64,000 nucleotides of DNA. Source: JAEUOS01 sp040382235 (GTDB lineage Bacteria > Pseudomonadota > Gammaproteobacteria > Burkholderiales > JAEUOS01). Shown here in pieces: positions 52,448 to 61,405 of the stretch. Location: positions 11,784 to 75,783 of the forward strand of contig JBEIFV010000009.1 of NCBI GenBank assembly GCA_040382235.1. Direction: 5' to 3'. A model generated the notes under the pieces. The model saw only the letters and a program-made list of their open reading frames with translations, was not told the origin of the DNA and made no database searches. The position numbers and the translations under genes are program-made. The first letter of the stretch is position 1; every line of letters begins with the position of its first letter.

Positions 52448-52821
52448 CCCGTTTCACGCAAACCGCCCGCGCGCGCCGCTCCATCTCCCCGTCGGTATTG
52501 CGTGCCGCTTTGCCCTCCGGATGACATCGGTTGCGGGGCCAGCCGCTTGTGGATTCACGCTTTCAGGTTGCGCGCAGGCTTGCGGCTGGCCGCCCCACCA
52601 TGCGGGGCCGGCAGCACCATTTTCTGATGGGTCGTCGTGCACCAATTCGAACTGGCACGCAATACATGGTCAATTCGCCGACTGTCCGGTTGGTCGCCGG
52701 GAATTCGATCAAAAGGTGTAATGGAACATCGTCCGGGTCTTCCGGCGACGATGCACCCATCATTTTCGCGCCTTGCAACCGCCTTGGTCCGCTACCCCGG
52801 ACCAGCGCAACGGCACCAGAC
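52448..52821. other. Intergenic region upstream of the hydrolase-GGDEF gene
   Basis: 374 bases. Open frames on both strands have no recognised family. No promoter-like hexamers with good spacing were found. The + strand frame of the hydrolase-GGDEF gene remains open to 52531, but without a family match or ribosome-binding site, so it is not included. Confidence 0.35.
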
Positions 52822-53778
52822 ATGAATGTCCTCGAACGCAACAATGTGCAGGTGCTGGGCGATCACGGCCCGGTACTGCTATATGCCCACGGCTTCGGCT
52901 GCAACCAGAATATGTGGAGCCGCATCACGCCGGCATTTGCCGCCACCCATCGACAGGTAGTGTTCGATTATGTGGGCAGCGGCACGTCCGACCTCGCCTC
53001 TTTCGACGCCAGGCGCTACGCCACCCTCGACGGGTACGCACAGGATGTGCTGGACGCGTGCGACGCGCTGGGTCTTGAGAGCGGCGTGAGTTTTGTCGGC
53101 CATTCGGTCAGCGGCAGCATCGGCCTGTTTGTGCTGGCCGGCGACATCACTGTCTTGAAGCATGCGGGACGCAATCGCCACCTGGCCCTCCACGATGCAC
53201 TCACCGACTTGCCCAATCGCGCCCTGATGACCGAGCGACTCGGGCAGCTTCTCAATTTGACCAAACGCGAAAAGCGCTCGGTCGCGGTGATGTTTCTCGA
53301 TCTCGACCGTTTCAAGGCGGTCAACGACACCTATGGCCATGCGGTCGGCGATGCATTGCTCAAGGCAGTCGCCACCCGCTTGCGCAGCCTGGTGCGGGAA
53401 ACCGATACGGTGGCACGCCTGGGCGGCGACGAGTTCGTGATCCTGCTCGACAATCCGGCCAGCGACGACGAAGTGGCGCGCATCGCCGCTCGCATCGTAG
53501 CCAGCCTCGGCGAGCCCAAGCCGTGTGGCGGCAAGCTGGTGCAGATCGGCACCTCGATCGGCATTGCGCGCTACCCGATCGAAGGCGAAACGCCGTCCGA
53601 CCTGATCAGGAATGCCGATGCCGCGATGTACGCCGCCAAGAGCGGCGGCAAGAACACATTTCGATTCTTCAGCGCCAACCCGATACGTCTCCCCATCGAT
53701 ACGCAGAATCACGACACCGGCGTTGTGCTCGCCCGCATGGACCGCGCGCCGCTGGAAGCTAGAGCGCGAAGCGCATGA
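52822..53778 (+). CDS. Truncated RsbQ-like hydrolase fused to GGDEF diguanylate cyclase
   Basis: A 318-residue chimera. Residues 1-103 match the start of an RsbQ-type alpha/beta hydrolase (YAHGFGCNQNMW, VVFDYVGSG, GYAQDVLDACDALGL, GHSVSGSIG) including the nucleophile Ser95. At about 104-112 it changes to a PAS-linker-like ITVLKHA and then HLALHDALTDLPNRA, a GGDEF domain with LGGDEFVILLD (201-205) and an intact I-site RETD (192-195). The lid, acid and His of the hydrolase are missing, so only the cyclase half should work. The last 20 bases overlap the convergent gene end. Confidence 0.85.
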   Translation: MNVLERNNVQVLGDHGPVLLYAHGFGCNQNMWSRITPAFAATHRQVVFDYVGSGTSDLASFDARRYATLDGYAQDVLDACDALGLESGVSFVGHSVSGSIGLFVLAGDITVLKHAGRNRHLALHDALTDLPNRALMTERLGQLLNLTKREKRSVAVMFLDLDRFKAVNDTYGHAVGDALLKAVATRLRSLVRETDTVARLGGDEFVILLDNPASDDEVARIAARIVASLGEPKPCGGKLVQIGTSIGIARYPIEGETPSDLIRNADAAMYAAKSGGKNTFRFFSANPIRLPIDTQNHDTGVVLARMDRAPLEARARSA

Positions 53779-54856
53779 CCCTCTCGCTATCGACCAGGCG
53801 GGAAACATCGGCAACTTCCGGCATCTGAATGCGGCCATCTTCGATCGGCAAAGTGTCGCGCAGCACCTGATCGGTCATTTCGAGAAAAAACGTCTGCTCG
53901 GCCGGCACCAGGGTCTGCGCCGGCGACAAGGCGGCTGCCTGCTGCAGGCTGATCAGCGTGCCGAGCGCCGATTCGGCATACAAGCCGATCGCCACCCTGG
54001 CGCCATGCAGGGCCGCCAGTTGGTTGATGGCGCGCGCTTCGGACGGGCCGATGCGCCCGGGTTTGGTGGATAGCGCAATGCCGCCCTTGTCGATGAAGGC
54101 CTGTGCGTCGCCAACCGAGGTGCAATTGCGATCGACCAGAACCGGAATCGCGCAGCCGTGCTGCAGGGCGCTGAACTCCGCATCGGCTTGCAGCGGGCAC
54201 GGATCTTCGGCAACCACCGCGCCTGCGTCCGCAATGGCGTTGACATAGGCCATGGCCTCGCTGCGCGGGTAAGCACTGTTGGCATCGACGTACAGGGTGA
54301 CGCCGGTGCCGACGGCGGCACGGATCTCGCGCAGCGCCGCCAGATCGATGCCCAAGCCCTGACCGCCCTTGACCTTGAGCGTACGAAAGCCGTGGCGCGC
54401 GCACATCGCGGCGGCTTCGCTCGCCATCGCCGAAGGTGCCTGACGGGTAATCGCCCAGGTCAGGTCGACCGCCGGCGCGCCGCCCCACAGCTTCCACAGT
54501 GGCTGCCCGACGGTTGCGGCATGCAGTAGCCAACAGGCACTGTCGAGCATGCCGCGGGCAAGTTTGTTTTCCGGAATGCCGGACAGCGCGGCTGCCACGG
54601 CCGCTGGCGAAGCGATGTCGAGACCCGCAAGCCTGGGCATCAGCACATCTTCGAAAGTCGCCGCCAGCGAGCGCGGCGAAACGCCGGACCAGGTAGCTTT
54701 GATCGTGCCTTCGGCAACCCCTTTGGTGCCGTTGTCGCCTTCCAGCGTCAGCAAGGCGAAGGTGCCGGCCTTCTCGACCGCATTGGCCCAGACGATTTCG
54801 CGCCGGTACGGCAACCGGTAGAACTGCAGGGACCAGCGTTCGAGTTTGACTTGCAT
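53759..54856 (-). CDS. Muconate-cycloisomerase-like enolase-superfamily enzyme
   Basis: A 365-residue enolase-superfamily enzyme. Catalytic Lys in LKVKGGQG, metal ligands Asp in VDANSAYP, Glu in AEDPCP (EDP) and Asp in LVDRNCT, and a Lys in STKPGRIGP. The MLE-type KxK...KPG pattern favours cycloisomerase or o-succinylbenzoate synthase/racemase-like activity. It is the last gene of the long MarR-headed operon, 101 bases downstream of the acyl-CoA ligase. Its 3' end overlaps the GGDEF gene by 20 bases. Confidence 0.82.
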   Translation of the reverse strand: MQVKLERWSLQFYRLPYRREIVWANAVEKAGTFALLTLEGDNGTKGVAEGTIKATWSGVSPRSLAATFEDVLMPRLAGLDIASPAAVAAALSGIPENKLARGMLDSACWLLHAATVGQPLWKLWGGAPAVDLTWAITRQAPSAMASEAAAMCARHGFRTLKVKGGQGLGIDLAALREIRAAVGTGVTLYVDANSAYPRSEAMAYVNAIADAGAVVAEDPCPLQADAEFSALQHGCAIPVLVDRNCTSVGDAQAFIDKGGIALSTKPGRIGPSEARAINQLAALHGARVAIGLYAESALGTLISLQQAAALSPAQTLVPAEQTFFLEMTDQVLRDTLPIEDGRIQMPEVADVSRLVDSERVMRFAL

Positions 54857-54957
54857 GTTGGCTCCCAGCTGTGACCGCAGGCGTCTTGTGCTGCGCGGCC
54901 TGCCATTGCCTGGCCCTGGCCGCGACGCAGGAACGGGAACTTTGGCTATCGAATCGG

Positions 54958-56580
54958 CTATGCCAAGCCAAGTTCCCGCATGGCGTGTTCACGCAACTTG
55001 ACCTTCTGCACCTTGCCGCTGCCGGTCATGCCGATGGCTTCGAAGCCGGCCACGACCCTGAGGTAGCGCGGCACGCGGAAATTGGCGCTGCGCGCCTTGC
55101 ACCAGGCGATCAGTTCGTCCTCGCCCGCGCTCATGCCGGCCTTGAGGGTTACATAGGCCGCCGCCACCTCGCCCAGACGCGCATCCGGCACGCCGACCAC
55201 CTGCGCGGTGGCCACCGCGGCGTGGCCCAGCAACACTTCCTCGACCTCGGCCGGCGCCACGTTCTCGCCACCGACACGAAACACATCCTTCAGGCGCCCG
55301 ACCATCACCAGGCGCCCCGCGCCGTCCAGCGTTCCGAGGTCGCCGGTACGCAGCCAGCCATCCGGTGTGAACACCTTGGCATTGGCTTCGTCGTTCTTGT
55401 AATAACCCCGCATCACATTCCAGCCGCGCACCTGAATCTCGCCCTGGCTGCCGGCGACCAGCGGCGCGTTGGTCGCGGGGTCGGCGATGCGCACCGCTAC
55501 ACCCTCATGCGGCAGCGCGCGGCCGTTGACGCGCAATTCTTCCGCATCGCGGTGATCATTGATCACCACGTTGGGAGAACACTCGGAAAGCCCGTAGGCG
55601 GCGCACACGCCGCGCATGCCCATGAGGTCGATGATCCTGCGCATGGTCGCCGGTCCCGCCGCCGCCCAGCCGCCGCGCAGGTGCAGCCTGGCCGGATCGA
55701 AAGCGGCATGGCTCATCATCATCTGGAACAGGGTGTCGTTGCCGCTGGTCAGGGTGCAGCGCTCCTCGCTCATCAGTCTCAAGGCTTCGCCGGCCTCGAA
55801 GGTCGGCATGGTCACCAGGGTGGTGCCGAAGGTCAGCGCCACCAGCAGCGACAGCGTGGTGCCGGCCACGTGATAGAAGGGGCGGCAGTTGAAGTAACGA
55901 TCGTCGGCGCGAACGCCCATGCGCATGCCCGACGACCAGGCGTTGCGCAGCATGTTGTGGTGGCTCAGGAGCACGCCCTTGGGGTAAGCCGTGGTGCCGG
56001 AGGTGAACTGCATCAACAGGGGCGAATCGACGCCAACCGCGGCACAGGCGCTGTCGAACCCGGCTTGATCGACACCATCGGCCAGTGCCAGGAAGTCATC
56101 AAAGGCCAGGGCGCCCGGCGCCACATGGTCGCCCATCACCACGACCCGCCGCAGTAGCGGCAGTGCGCGGCCCGGCAAGGCCTGATCGAGCGCCGGCTCG
56201 ACTTCCCGCATGAAAGCCATGAAGTCGATATTCAGAAAGCGCTCGGCCATGAACAAGGCGCTGACATCGGCCTGCTTCAGGCAAAACGCCAGTTCGGCCG
56301 CCTTGAAACGTGTATTGACCGGCACCGTTACCGCACCAATCATCGCCGCGCCGAAAAACAGCGTGACCCAGGCGGCGTTATTGCCCATCAGGATGCCGAT
56401 GTGGTCACCGGGTCGCACCCCCAGAGCGTGCAGTGCCTGCGCCGCCCTGAGCGATTCGGCGTGCAGCTCATTCCACGACAGGCGCGTGCGGTCGGTCACC
56501 AGCGCAACATGGGGCCCGCGCGCAGCGGTGCTGGCTTCAAGCACTTCACGCAATACACGCGGCTGCCAGGCGATGCTCAT
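54958..56580 (-). CDS. AMP-dependent acyl-CoA synthetase
   Basis: A 540-residue ANL ligase. Motifs: TSGTTAYPKGVLL (P-loop), YGLSECSPN, GWLRTGDLG, RVGGENV and TGSGKVQKVKL with the catalytic Lys. Start ATG overlaps the enoyl-CoA hydratase stop by 4 bases. Context: activation step of the MarR-operon pathway; the substrate acid is unknown, but aromatic or branched is plausible. Confidence 0.9.
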   Translation of the reverse strand: MSIAWQPRVLREVLEASTAARGPHVALVTDRTRLSWNELHAESLRAAQALHALGVRPGDHIGILMGNNAAWVTLFFGAAMIGAVTVPVNTRFKAAELAFCLKQADVSALFMAERFLNIDFMAFMREVEPALDQALPGRALPLLRRVVVMGDHVAPGALAFDDFLALADGVDQAGFDSACAAVGVDSPLLMQFTSGTTAYPKGVLLSHHNMLRNAWSSGMRMGVRADDRYFNCRPFYHVAGTTLSLLVALTFGTTLVTMPTFEAGEALRLMSEERCTLTSGNDTLFQMMMSHAAFDPARLHLRGGWAAAGPATMRRIIDLMGMRGVCAAYGLSECSPNVVINDHRDAEELRVNGRALPHEGVAVRIADPATNAPLVAGSQGEIQVRGWNVMRGYYKNDEANAKVFTPDGWLRTGDLGTLDGAGRLVMVGRLKDVFRVGGENVAPAEVEEVLLGHAAVATAQVVGVPDARLGEVAAAYVTLKAGMSAGEDELIAWCKARSANFRVPRYLRVVAGFEAIGMTGSGKVQKVKLREHAMRELGLA

Positions 56581-57326
56581 GATCCTGCCTTGCCAAAGCC
56601 GCCGATGCCGGCGCGCCAGTTGTTGCGCGCCAGGTTTTCCTCGATCGCCAGAAGCTCGGTCGCAAGCGCCCCCCTGGGGTCGAGTTCCAGGCCGCGATCG
56701 ACGCAGGATTTGGCCAGGCGCAGCGCCGCCGCCGGCGCCTTGACGATGGTGGCGGCGATCTCGACCAGCGTCTTTTCGAGCTCATCGGCTGCGACCAGGC
56801 GCGACACCAGCTCGGCTTCGACAGCTTCGGCCGCCGACAGCGTGCGGCCGGTGAACATCATGTCCTTGGCCAGGCGCTTGCCGAGAATGCGCGGCAGGCG
56901 CTGGGTGGCGCCGACCGTGCCCCACAGCGCTTCGGGCGTGCGAAAGCTTGCCGCCGGGGTGGCGACGATGAAGTCACAGGCCGCGGCGATCTCGCAGCCC
57001 GAACCCACCGCCGGCCCTTCGACCACCGCAATGGCCGGCATCGGCAGCGACTCGATGGCGTGATACGCGGCAAACGCCTTCAGGCGGCGCGCGCGCACTG
57101 CATCCTCATCCATGCCCTGCCGCTCCTTCAGGTCGGCACCGGCACAAAACACCGTTCCGTTGGCCCGAATCAACACCAGACGCACCGCTTCGTCGGCCGC
57201 CAGCGCCATCAATGCGCCCAGAAGATCACCACACATGGCGTTATTGAGCGCATTGCGCGCGCCCGGACGGTTCAGCGTCAGGGTGGCGACGCCGTCGCGC
57301 TGGTCAAGCAAGAGGGTGCTTGTCAT
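56577..57326 (-). CDS. Enoyl-CoA hydratase/isomerase-family protein
   Basis: A 249-residue crotonase. Oxyanion-hole CAGADLKE, GSGCEIAAACDF with the catalytic Glu, PEALWGTVGATQRLPR with the second Glu, both conserved. One base separates it from the CaiB gene stop upstream; it overlaps the synthetase gene by 4 bases. Role: hydration of an enoyl-CoA. Confidence 0.92.
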   Translation of the reverse strand: MTSTLLLDQRDGVATLTLNRPGARNALNNAMCGDLLGALMALAADEAVRLVLIRANGTVFCAGADLKERQGMDEDAVRARRLKAFAAYHAIESLPMPAIAVVEGPAVGSGCEIAAACDFIVATPAASFRTPEALWGTVGATQRLPRILGKRLAKDMMFTGRTLSAAEAVEAELVSRLVAADELEKTLVEIAATIVKAPAAALRLAKSCVDRGLELDPRGALATELLAIEENLARNNWRAGIGGFGKAGS

Positions 57327-57327
57327 C

Positions 57328-58524
57328 TCAGATCGCCTTGGCCGCGCGCAGGGCTTCGATCTCGGCCACGCTCTTGCCCAGCATGTGCATCAGGATGTCT
57401 CCGGTGTGTTCGCCCAAAAGCGGCGGGCGCGCTGTTTCGGGATTGTCGAGGCCGTCGAACTTGAAGGGCAGCGGCACGCAGTCAAAACCGCCGACTAGCG
57501 GGTGCTCAAACTGCGCGCGCATGCCGCGCGCGATCACGTGCGGGTCGGCGAATACTTCGTCGACATGGTTGACCGGCCCGGCCGGTACGCCCACCTCATC
57601 GAAAGCATGCCCCAGATCATCACGTTTCCACGTGCCGATCGCCGCGGTCAGCCTGGCCATCACCTCGTCGCGGCGCGCCACCCGCACCGAGTTGTCCTGC
57701 AGTGCCGGCTCGCAGCCCCAGTCCTCGAGCCGCAACACCTTCATGAGCGGGAGCCAGTGCTGGTCGCTGCATGTGATGTGCAGCCACTTGCCATCGGCGC
57801 ACTTGAAGGTTGCCGAAGGCACGCGCCCGGGGTGCTCGGTACCCAGACGCGGCGGCACTTCGCCCAACGCGAAGTAGCGCGCAGCCGCCAGCGACAATAG
57901 GCCCACCTGACCATCGAGCATGGAGAAATCCACGTGACAGCCAACGCCGCTCACGTGCCTGCCCTGCAAGGCCGAAAGTATGCCGATGGCCACCCACAGT
58001 CCGGAGCTCAGGTCGGCCACCGGCAGACCCGGCTTGACCGGCCCGCCGCCACGCTCGCCGGTCAGGCTCATCAGGCCCGCCATCGCCTGGAACACGGTGT
58101 CGTAGCCTTTTCGCTTTGCATAAGGCCCGGTCTGGCCGAAGCCGGTGCAAGAAACATAAATGACGCGCTGGTTGATCGCCCTGATCGACGCGTAGTCGAG
58201 GCCATAGCGCTTGAAGGTTCCCACCGGGAAGTTTTCCACCAATACGTCGGCCTTGGCCGCGAGTTCGCGAATCAGCGCCTGGCCCTCCGCTGTGCGCAGA
58301 TTGACGGTGATCGAACGCTTGCTGCGATTGAACGCCATGTAATAGGCGCTTTCTCTGCCACCGGCGGTCTCGACAAAGGGCTCGAATGAGCGTGTCTCGT
58401 CCCCCTCGCCGGGTTGCTCGACCTTGATGACCTCGGCCCCGAGTTCGGCCAGGATCATGCTGGCGAACGGGCAGGCCAGCACGCGCGAAAGGTCGAGGAT
58501 GGTGATGCCAGCCAGCGGTTTCAT
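57328..58524 (-). CDS. CaiB/BaiF-family (class III) CoA transferase
   Basis: A 398-residue family III CoA transferase with ILDLSRVLACPFASMILAELGAEVIKVE, the conserved nucleophile Asp in VADLSSGLW (about 170) and the C-terminal GEHTGDIL. Moves CoA between carboxylic acids without free CoA. It follows the NPD-like gene by 13 bases in the MarR operon. Confidence 0.92.
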   Translation of the reverse strand: MKPLAGITILDLSRVLACPFASMILAELGAEVIKVEQPGEGDETRSFEPFVETAGGRESAYYMAFNRSKRSITVNLRTAEGQALIRELAAKADVLVENFPVGTFKRYGLDYASIRAINQRVIYVSCTGFGQTGPYAKRKGYDTVFQAMAGLMSLTGERGGGPVKPGLPVADLSSGLWVAIGILSALQGRHVSGVGCHVDFSMLDGQVGLLSLAAARYFALGEVPPRLGTEHPGRVPSATFKCADGKWLHITCSDQHWLPLMKVLRLEDWGCEPALQDNSVRVARRDEVMARLTAAIGTWKRDDLGHAFDEVGVPAGPVNHVDEVFADPHVIARGMRAQFEHPLVGGFDCVPLPFKFDGLDNPETARPPLLGEHTGDILMHMLGKSVAEIEALRAAKAI

Positions 58525-58537
58525 GGCGGCCCTTTGG

Positions 58538-59488
58538 TCATCGCAACTTTGCGTTCATTGCGGTCAGCGCGGCGTCGCATTCCATCATCAGGCGCGCAAG
58601 CACCTCCGCCGCCGGCAGGATGTCGTCGATCAGCCCGGCACTCTGCCCGGCCTCGGTCTTGCCCCATTCGACATCACCGCCGAGCGCTGCGTCTTTCAAG
58701 CTGCGGGTGGCGAACAGCGCATTGAGTTCGTCGGCATGCTTGCCCGCCTGATACCCCGCCTCATATTGCGCAGCGAAGGAATTCCTCAGCATGCGAATCG
58801 GTAATCCCGCGCGCCCCACCAGCGTGGTGTCGGCGAGGCCCGCCGCCAGCACCGCCGCCTTGTAGTTCGCATGCACGCCGGCCTCCGGCGTCATCAGGAA
58901 GCGCGTGCCGAACTGCACCGCATCGGCCCCCAGCGCGAACAAGGCCGCCATGCCGTAACCATCGGCGACGCCGCCACCGGCGATCAGCGGCAGCCGCGCC
59001 ACCCGGGCCACCGCGCGCACCACCACCAGCGTGCCCACCTCATCCGGCGGCGGGTGTCCGCCAGCCTCGGCCCCGACTACCACCAGGGCATCGACCCCCG
59101 CCTCTTCGGCCTTGCGCGCATGCTCGGGGGAAGCCACCACATGCAGCCACTTGACGCCGGCCGCATGGAAACGTGCCAAATGCGCTCGCGGTCCGCCCTG
59201 GGAGGCGATGATGATCGGCACCCGCTCCTCTTCGACGACATCCAGGTAGGCCGGCGCGTTGCGGTTGTACAAGGGCACGTTGACCGCGAACGGTCGATCG
59301 GTGCCGGCACGCACATCGCAGATGGCGGCGCGCAGTGCATCAGGATGCATGGGTCCGGCTGCGATCACACCCAGGCCACCGGCCGCCGACACCGCCAGCG
59401 GCAGCGCCGCATTCGACGAGGCCCAGCTCATGCCGGCCTGAATGATGGGCAAATCGATGCCCAGCAAATCGGTGACGCGGGTCCTCAT
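58538..59488 (-). CDS. Nitronate monooxygenase/FabK-like flavoprotein
   Basis: A 316-residue FMN TIM-barrel protein: PIIQAGMSWAS, SAAGGLGVIAAG, GAEAGGHPPPDEVGTLVV, AGGGVADGYGMAALFALGADAVQFGTRF. Usually oxidises nitronates or acts as NAD(P)H:quinone or enoyl reductase; activity not predictable. The ATG overlaps the PanE-like stop by 4 bases (ATGA). Confidence 0.85.
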   Translation of the reverse strand: MRTRVTDLLGIDLPIIQAGMSWASSNAALPLAVSAAGGLGVIAAGPMHPDALRAAICDVRAGTDRPFAVNVPLYNRNAPAYLDVVEEERVPIIIASQGGPRAHLARFHAAGVKWLHVVASPEHARKAEEAGVDALVVVGAEAGGHPPPDEVGTLVVVRAVARVARLPLIAGGGVADGYGMAALFALGADAVQFGTRFLMTPEAGVHANYKAAVLAAGLADTTLVGRAGLPIRMLRNSFAAQYEAGYQAGKHADELNALFATRSLKDAALGGDVEWGKTEAGQSAGLIDDILPAAEVLARLMMECDAALTAMNAKLR

Positions 59489-60468
59489 GGCCGGGGATAC
59501 AGGCCGAGCCCGGCAGCCCGCACGCGCACGGTGCCGAACACAGCGTCGATGAATGGCGTGGCCACACCGATGCGTTCGGCGATCTCGACTACGCTGCCGA
59601 CGATCGCATCGAGCTCGATCGGCCTGCCGGCCTCGGCATCCTGCAGCATCGAGGACTTGATCGGCCCCAGCTTGCGGGTTTGCGCCATGCGCGCCAGCGG
59701 ATCGATGTCCACAGATATGCCGAGCGCCGCCGCCACGCCAATCGCCTCGCCCATCATCGCCGCAAACAGCTTGGCCATGTGGCGATCGTCGAGCATCAGG
59801 TCGGTGGTCGCACCGGTCAATACCGAAACCGGGTTGAAGCATAAATTGCCCAGGAGCTTCATCCACAGCTCGCGCCGAATGTCGTCGCTGGCGCGGGCCT
59901 CGAAACCGGCGCCGCTTAATGCGGCCACCAGCGCATCGACCCGTGCCGAGGGCTGGTGGGACGGTTCGCCCAGGACCAGCCGGTTACCCGAGTTGTGGCG
60001 CACCACGCCAGGTGAGGGCACATCGGCGGCCAAGTACACCACGCCTCCGATCACGCGCTGACCGGCTATGGCGCCGGCGATGCGGCCATCGGCGTCACAG
60101 GATTCGAGCGCGGTTCCGGCCAGCGCCCCGCCCCAGCCATCGAAGAACCACCAGGGCACACCGTTCATGGCGGTGACCACCGCGGTGTCCGGCCCGAGCA
60201 GCGGCGCCAGGTCAGCCACCGCTGGTGCCAGGCTATGGCTCTTGAGCGCAATGATCACCACGTCCTGTACACCAAGCTCGGCCGGCTGGTCGCTGGCGGC
60301 GAGCTTCACGTGGTGTTTGCCCCCGCCTTGCAGAAGGGTCAGGCCATCGGTCTTGAGTGCGGCCAGATGCGCGCCGCGCGCCACCAGGCTTACCTGGTGC
60401 CCTGCCAGCGCCAAGCGCGCGCCGATGGTGCCACCGATGGCACCGGCGCCGAATATGCAGATGCGCAT
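59485..60468 (-). CDS. 2-dehydropantoate 2-reductase (PanE/ApbA)-family protein
   Basis: A 327-residue ketopantoate-reductase-fold enzyme: IFGAGAIGGTIGARLALAG, LKSHSL, and the catalytic Lys in LWMKLLGNLCFNPVS. Given its place in a catabolic operon, it more likely reduces a keto/hydroxy-acid than makes pantoate. The ATG 60468 overlaps the TauD stop by one base. Only one such gene is visible in the window. Confidence 0.85.
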   Translation of the reverse strand: MRICIFGAGAIGGTIGARLALAGHQVSLVARGAHLAALKTDGLTLLQGGGKHHVKLAASDQPAELGVQDVVIIALKSHSLAPAVADLAPLLGPDTAVVTAMNGVPWWFFDGWGGALAGTALESCDADGRIAGAIAGQRVIGGVVYLAADVPSPGVVRHNSGNRLVLGEPSHQPSARVDALVAALSGAGFEARASDDIRRELWMKLLGNLCFNPVSVLTGATTDLMLDDRHMAKLFAAMMGEAIGVAAALGISVDIDPLARMAQTRKLGPIKSSMLQDAEAGRPIELDAIVGSVVEIAERIGVATPFIDAVFGTVRVRAAGLGLYPRP

Positions 60469-61403
60469 CAGAGAGTTCGTTCGAATTGGCGCCTGGGTGG
60501 CGCTTTTGGTGCGTCGGTCGGGTTGACCATACCGTTGCCGGCGATGGTCTCGGGCGTGAAGGGTCCGGCCACGCCGATCGGCACATCGCCTGCGATGGTG
60601 ACCCGCTCCATGCTGCGACGCTGCGGGTAGTAATCGTGCGGCGCGTAATGCTGCACCGAGCGGTTGTCCCACAGCACGACGGTGTCGGGTTGCCATTTCA
60701 CGCGCAGCTGGTATTCCGGCACATGCGCCTGGCGGAAAAGGAAATCCAGCAGGGTGGCGCTTTCGTCGTCCTTGAGGCCGCGCATGCGCAGCGAAAACTG
60801 GGGGTTGACGTAGATCACCCGCTTGCCCGAGACCGGATGCACCCGCACCACCGGATGCCAGGGATTGGGGAATTCGTCCTCGATCTCGCGCAGGCGGCGT
60901 CGATGCTCGGGCGAGTGGTTGAACAGGGACCTGAAGGGCTTGAAATCGTGCTGGCATTCCAGCCCGTGAATGTGCTGCTTCATGCGCTCGGACAATCCGC
61001 GATAGGCCGCGGTCATGCTGGCAAAGCAGGTATCGCCACCGCGATCGGGAATGATGCGCGCACGCAGCATGGTGACGATCGGCGGGTTCGGGCGAAAGGT
61101 TTCATCGGCATGCCAGATGTCGGTACGCGCTGCTGGATGATCGGCTGAATAGTCGAGCACGATGACTTCGGGCTTGCTTTCCAGGTTGGGCGAAAAAGGA
61201 TGGATCGACAGCGGGCCGAAACGCGCGCCGAAAGCCATCTGATCATCCAGCGTCATGCGCGCCTGGTCGCGCAGCACGATCACCTCATATTGCACCAGGG
61301 CATCATTGAGCAGCTTGAACGTGGCATCGTCTAAGCGCGACAGGTCGGCGCCGCGCACCTCGGCGCCGATGAAACCATTGATCGGGTCGATTGCTATGGT
61401 CAT
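60468..61403 (-). CDS. TauD/TfdA-family 2-oxoglutarate-dependent dioxygenase
   Basis: A 311-residue Fe/2-oxoglutarate oxygenase. Ligands: IWHADETF (HxD) and the distal His in SVQHYAPHDYYPQRRSMERVTI, with the 2-oxoglutarate-binding Arg. It follows TctC by 2 bases in the operon. TauD-type enzymes open C-S or C-O bonds (taurine, 2,4-D); the substrate here is unknown. The second such gene in the window (41205-42092) also neighbours a TctC gene. Confidence 0.9.
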   Translation of the reverse strand: MTIAIDPINGFIGAEVRGADLSRLDDATFKLLNDALVQYEVIVLRDQARMTLDDQMAFGARFGPLSIHPFSPNLESKPEVIVLDYSADHPAARTDIWHADETFRPNPPIVTMLRARIIPDRGGDTCFASMTAAYRGLSERMKQHIHGLECQHDFKPFRSLFNHSPEHRRRLREIEDEFPNPWHPVVRVHPVSGKRVIYVNPQFSLRMRGLKDDESATLLDFLFRQAHVPEYQLRVKWQPDTVVLWDNRSVQHYAPHDYYPQRRSMERVTIAGDVPIGVAGPFTPETIAGNGMVNPTDAPKAPPRRQFERTL

Positions 61404-61405
61404 GG

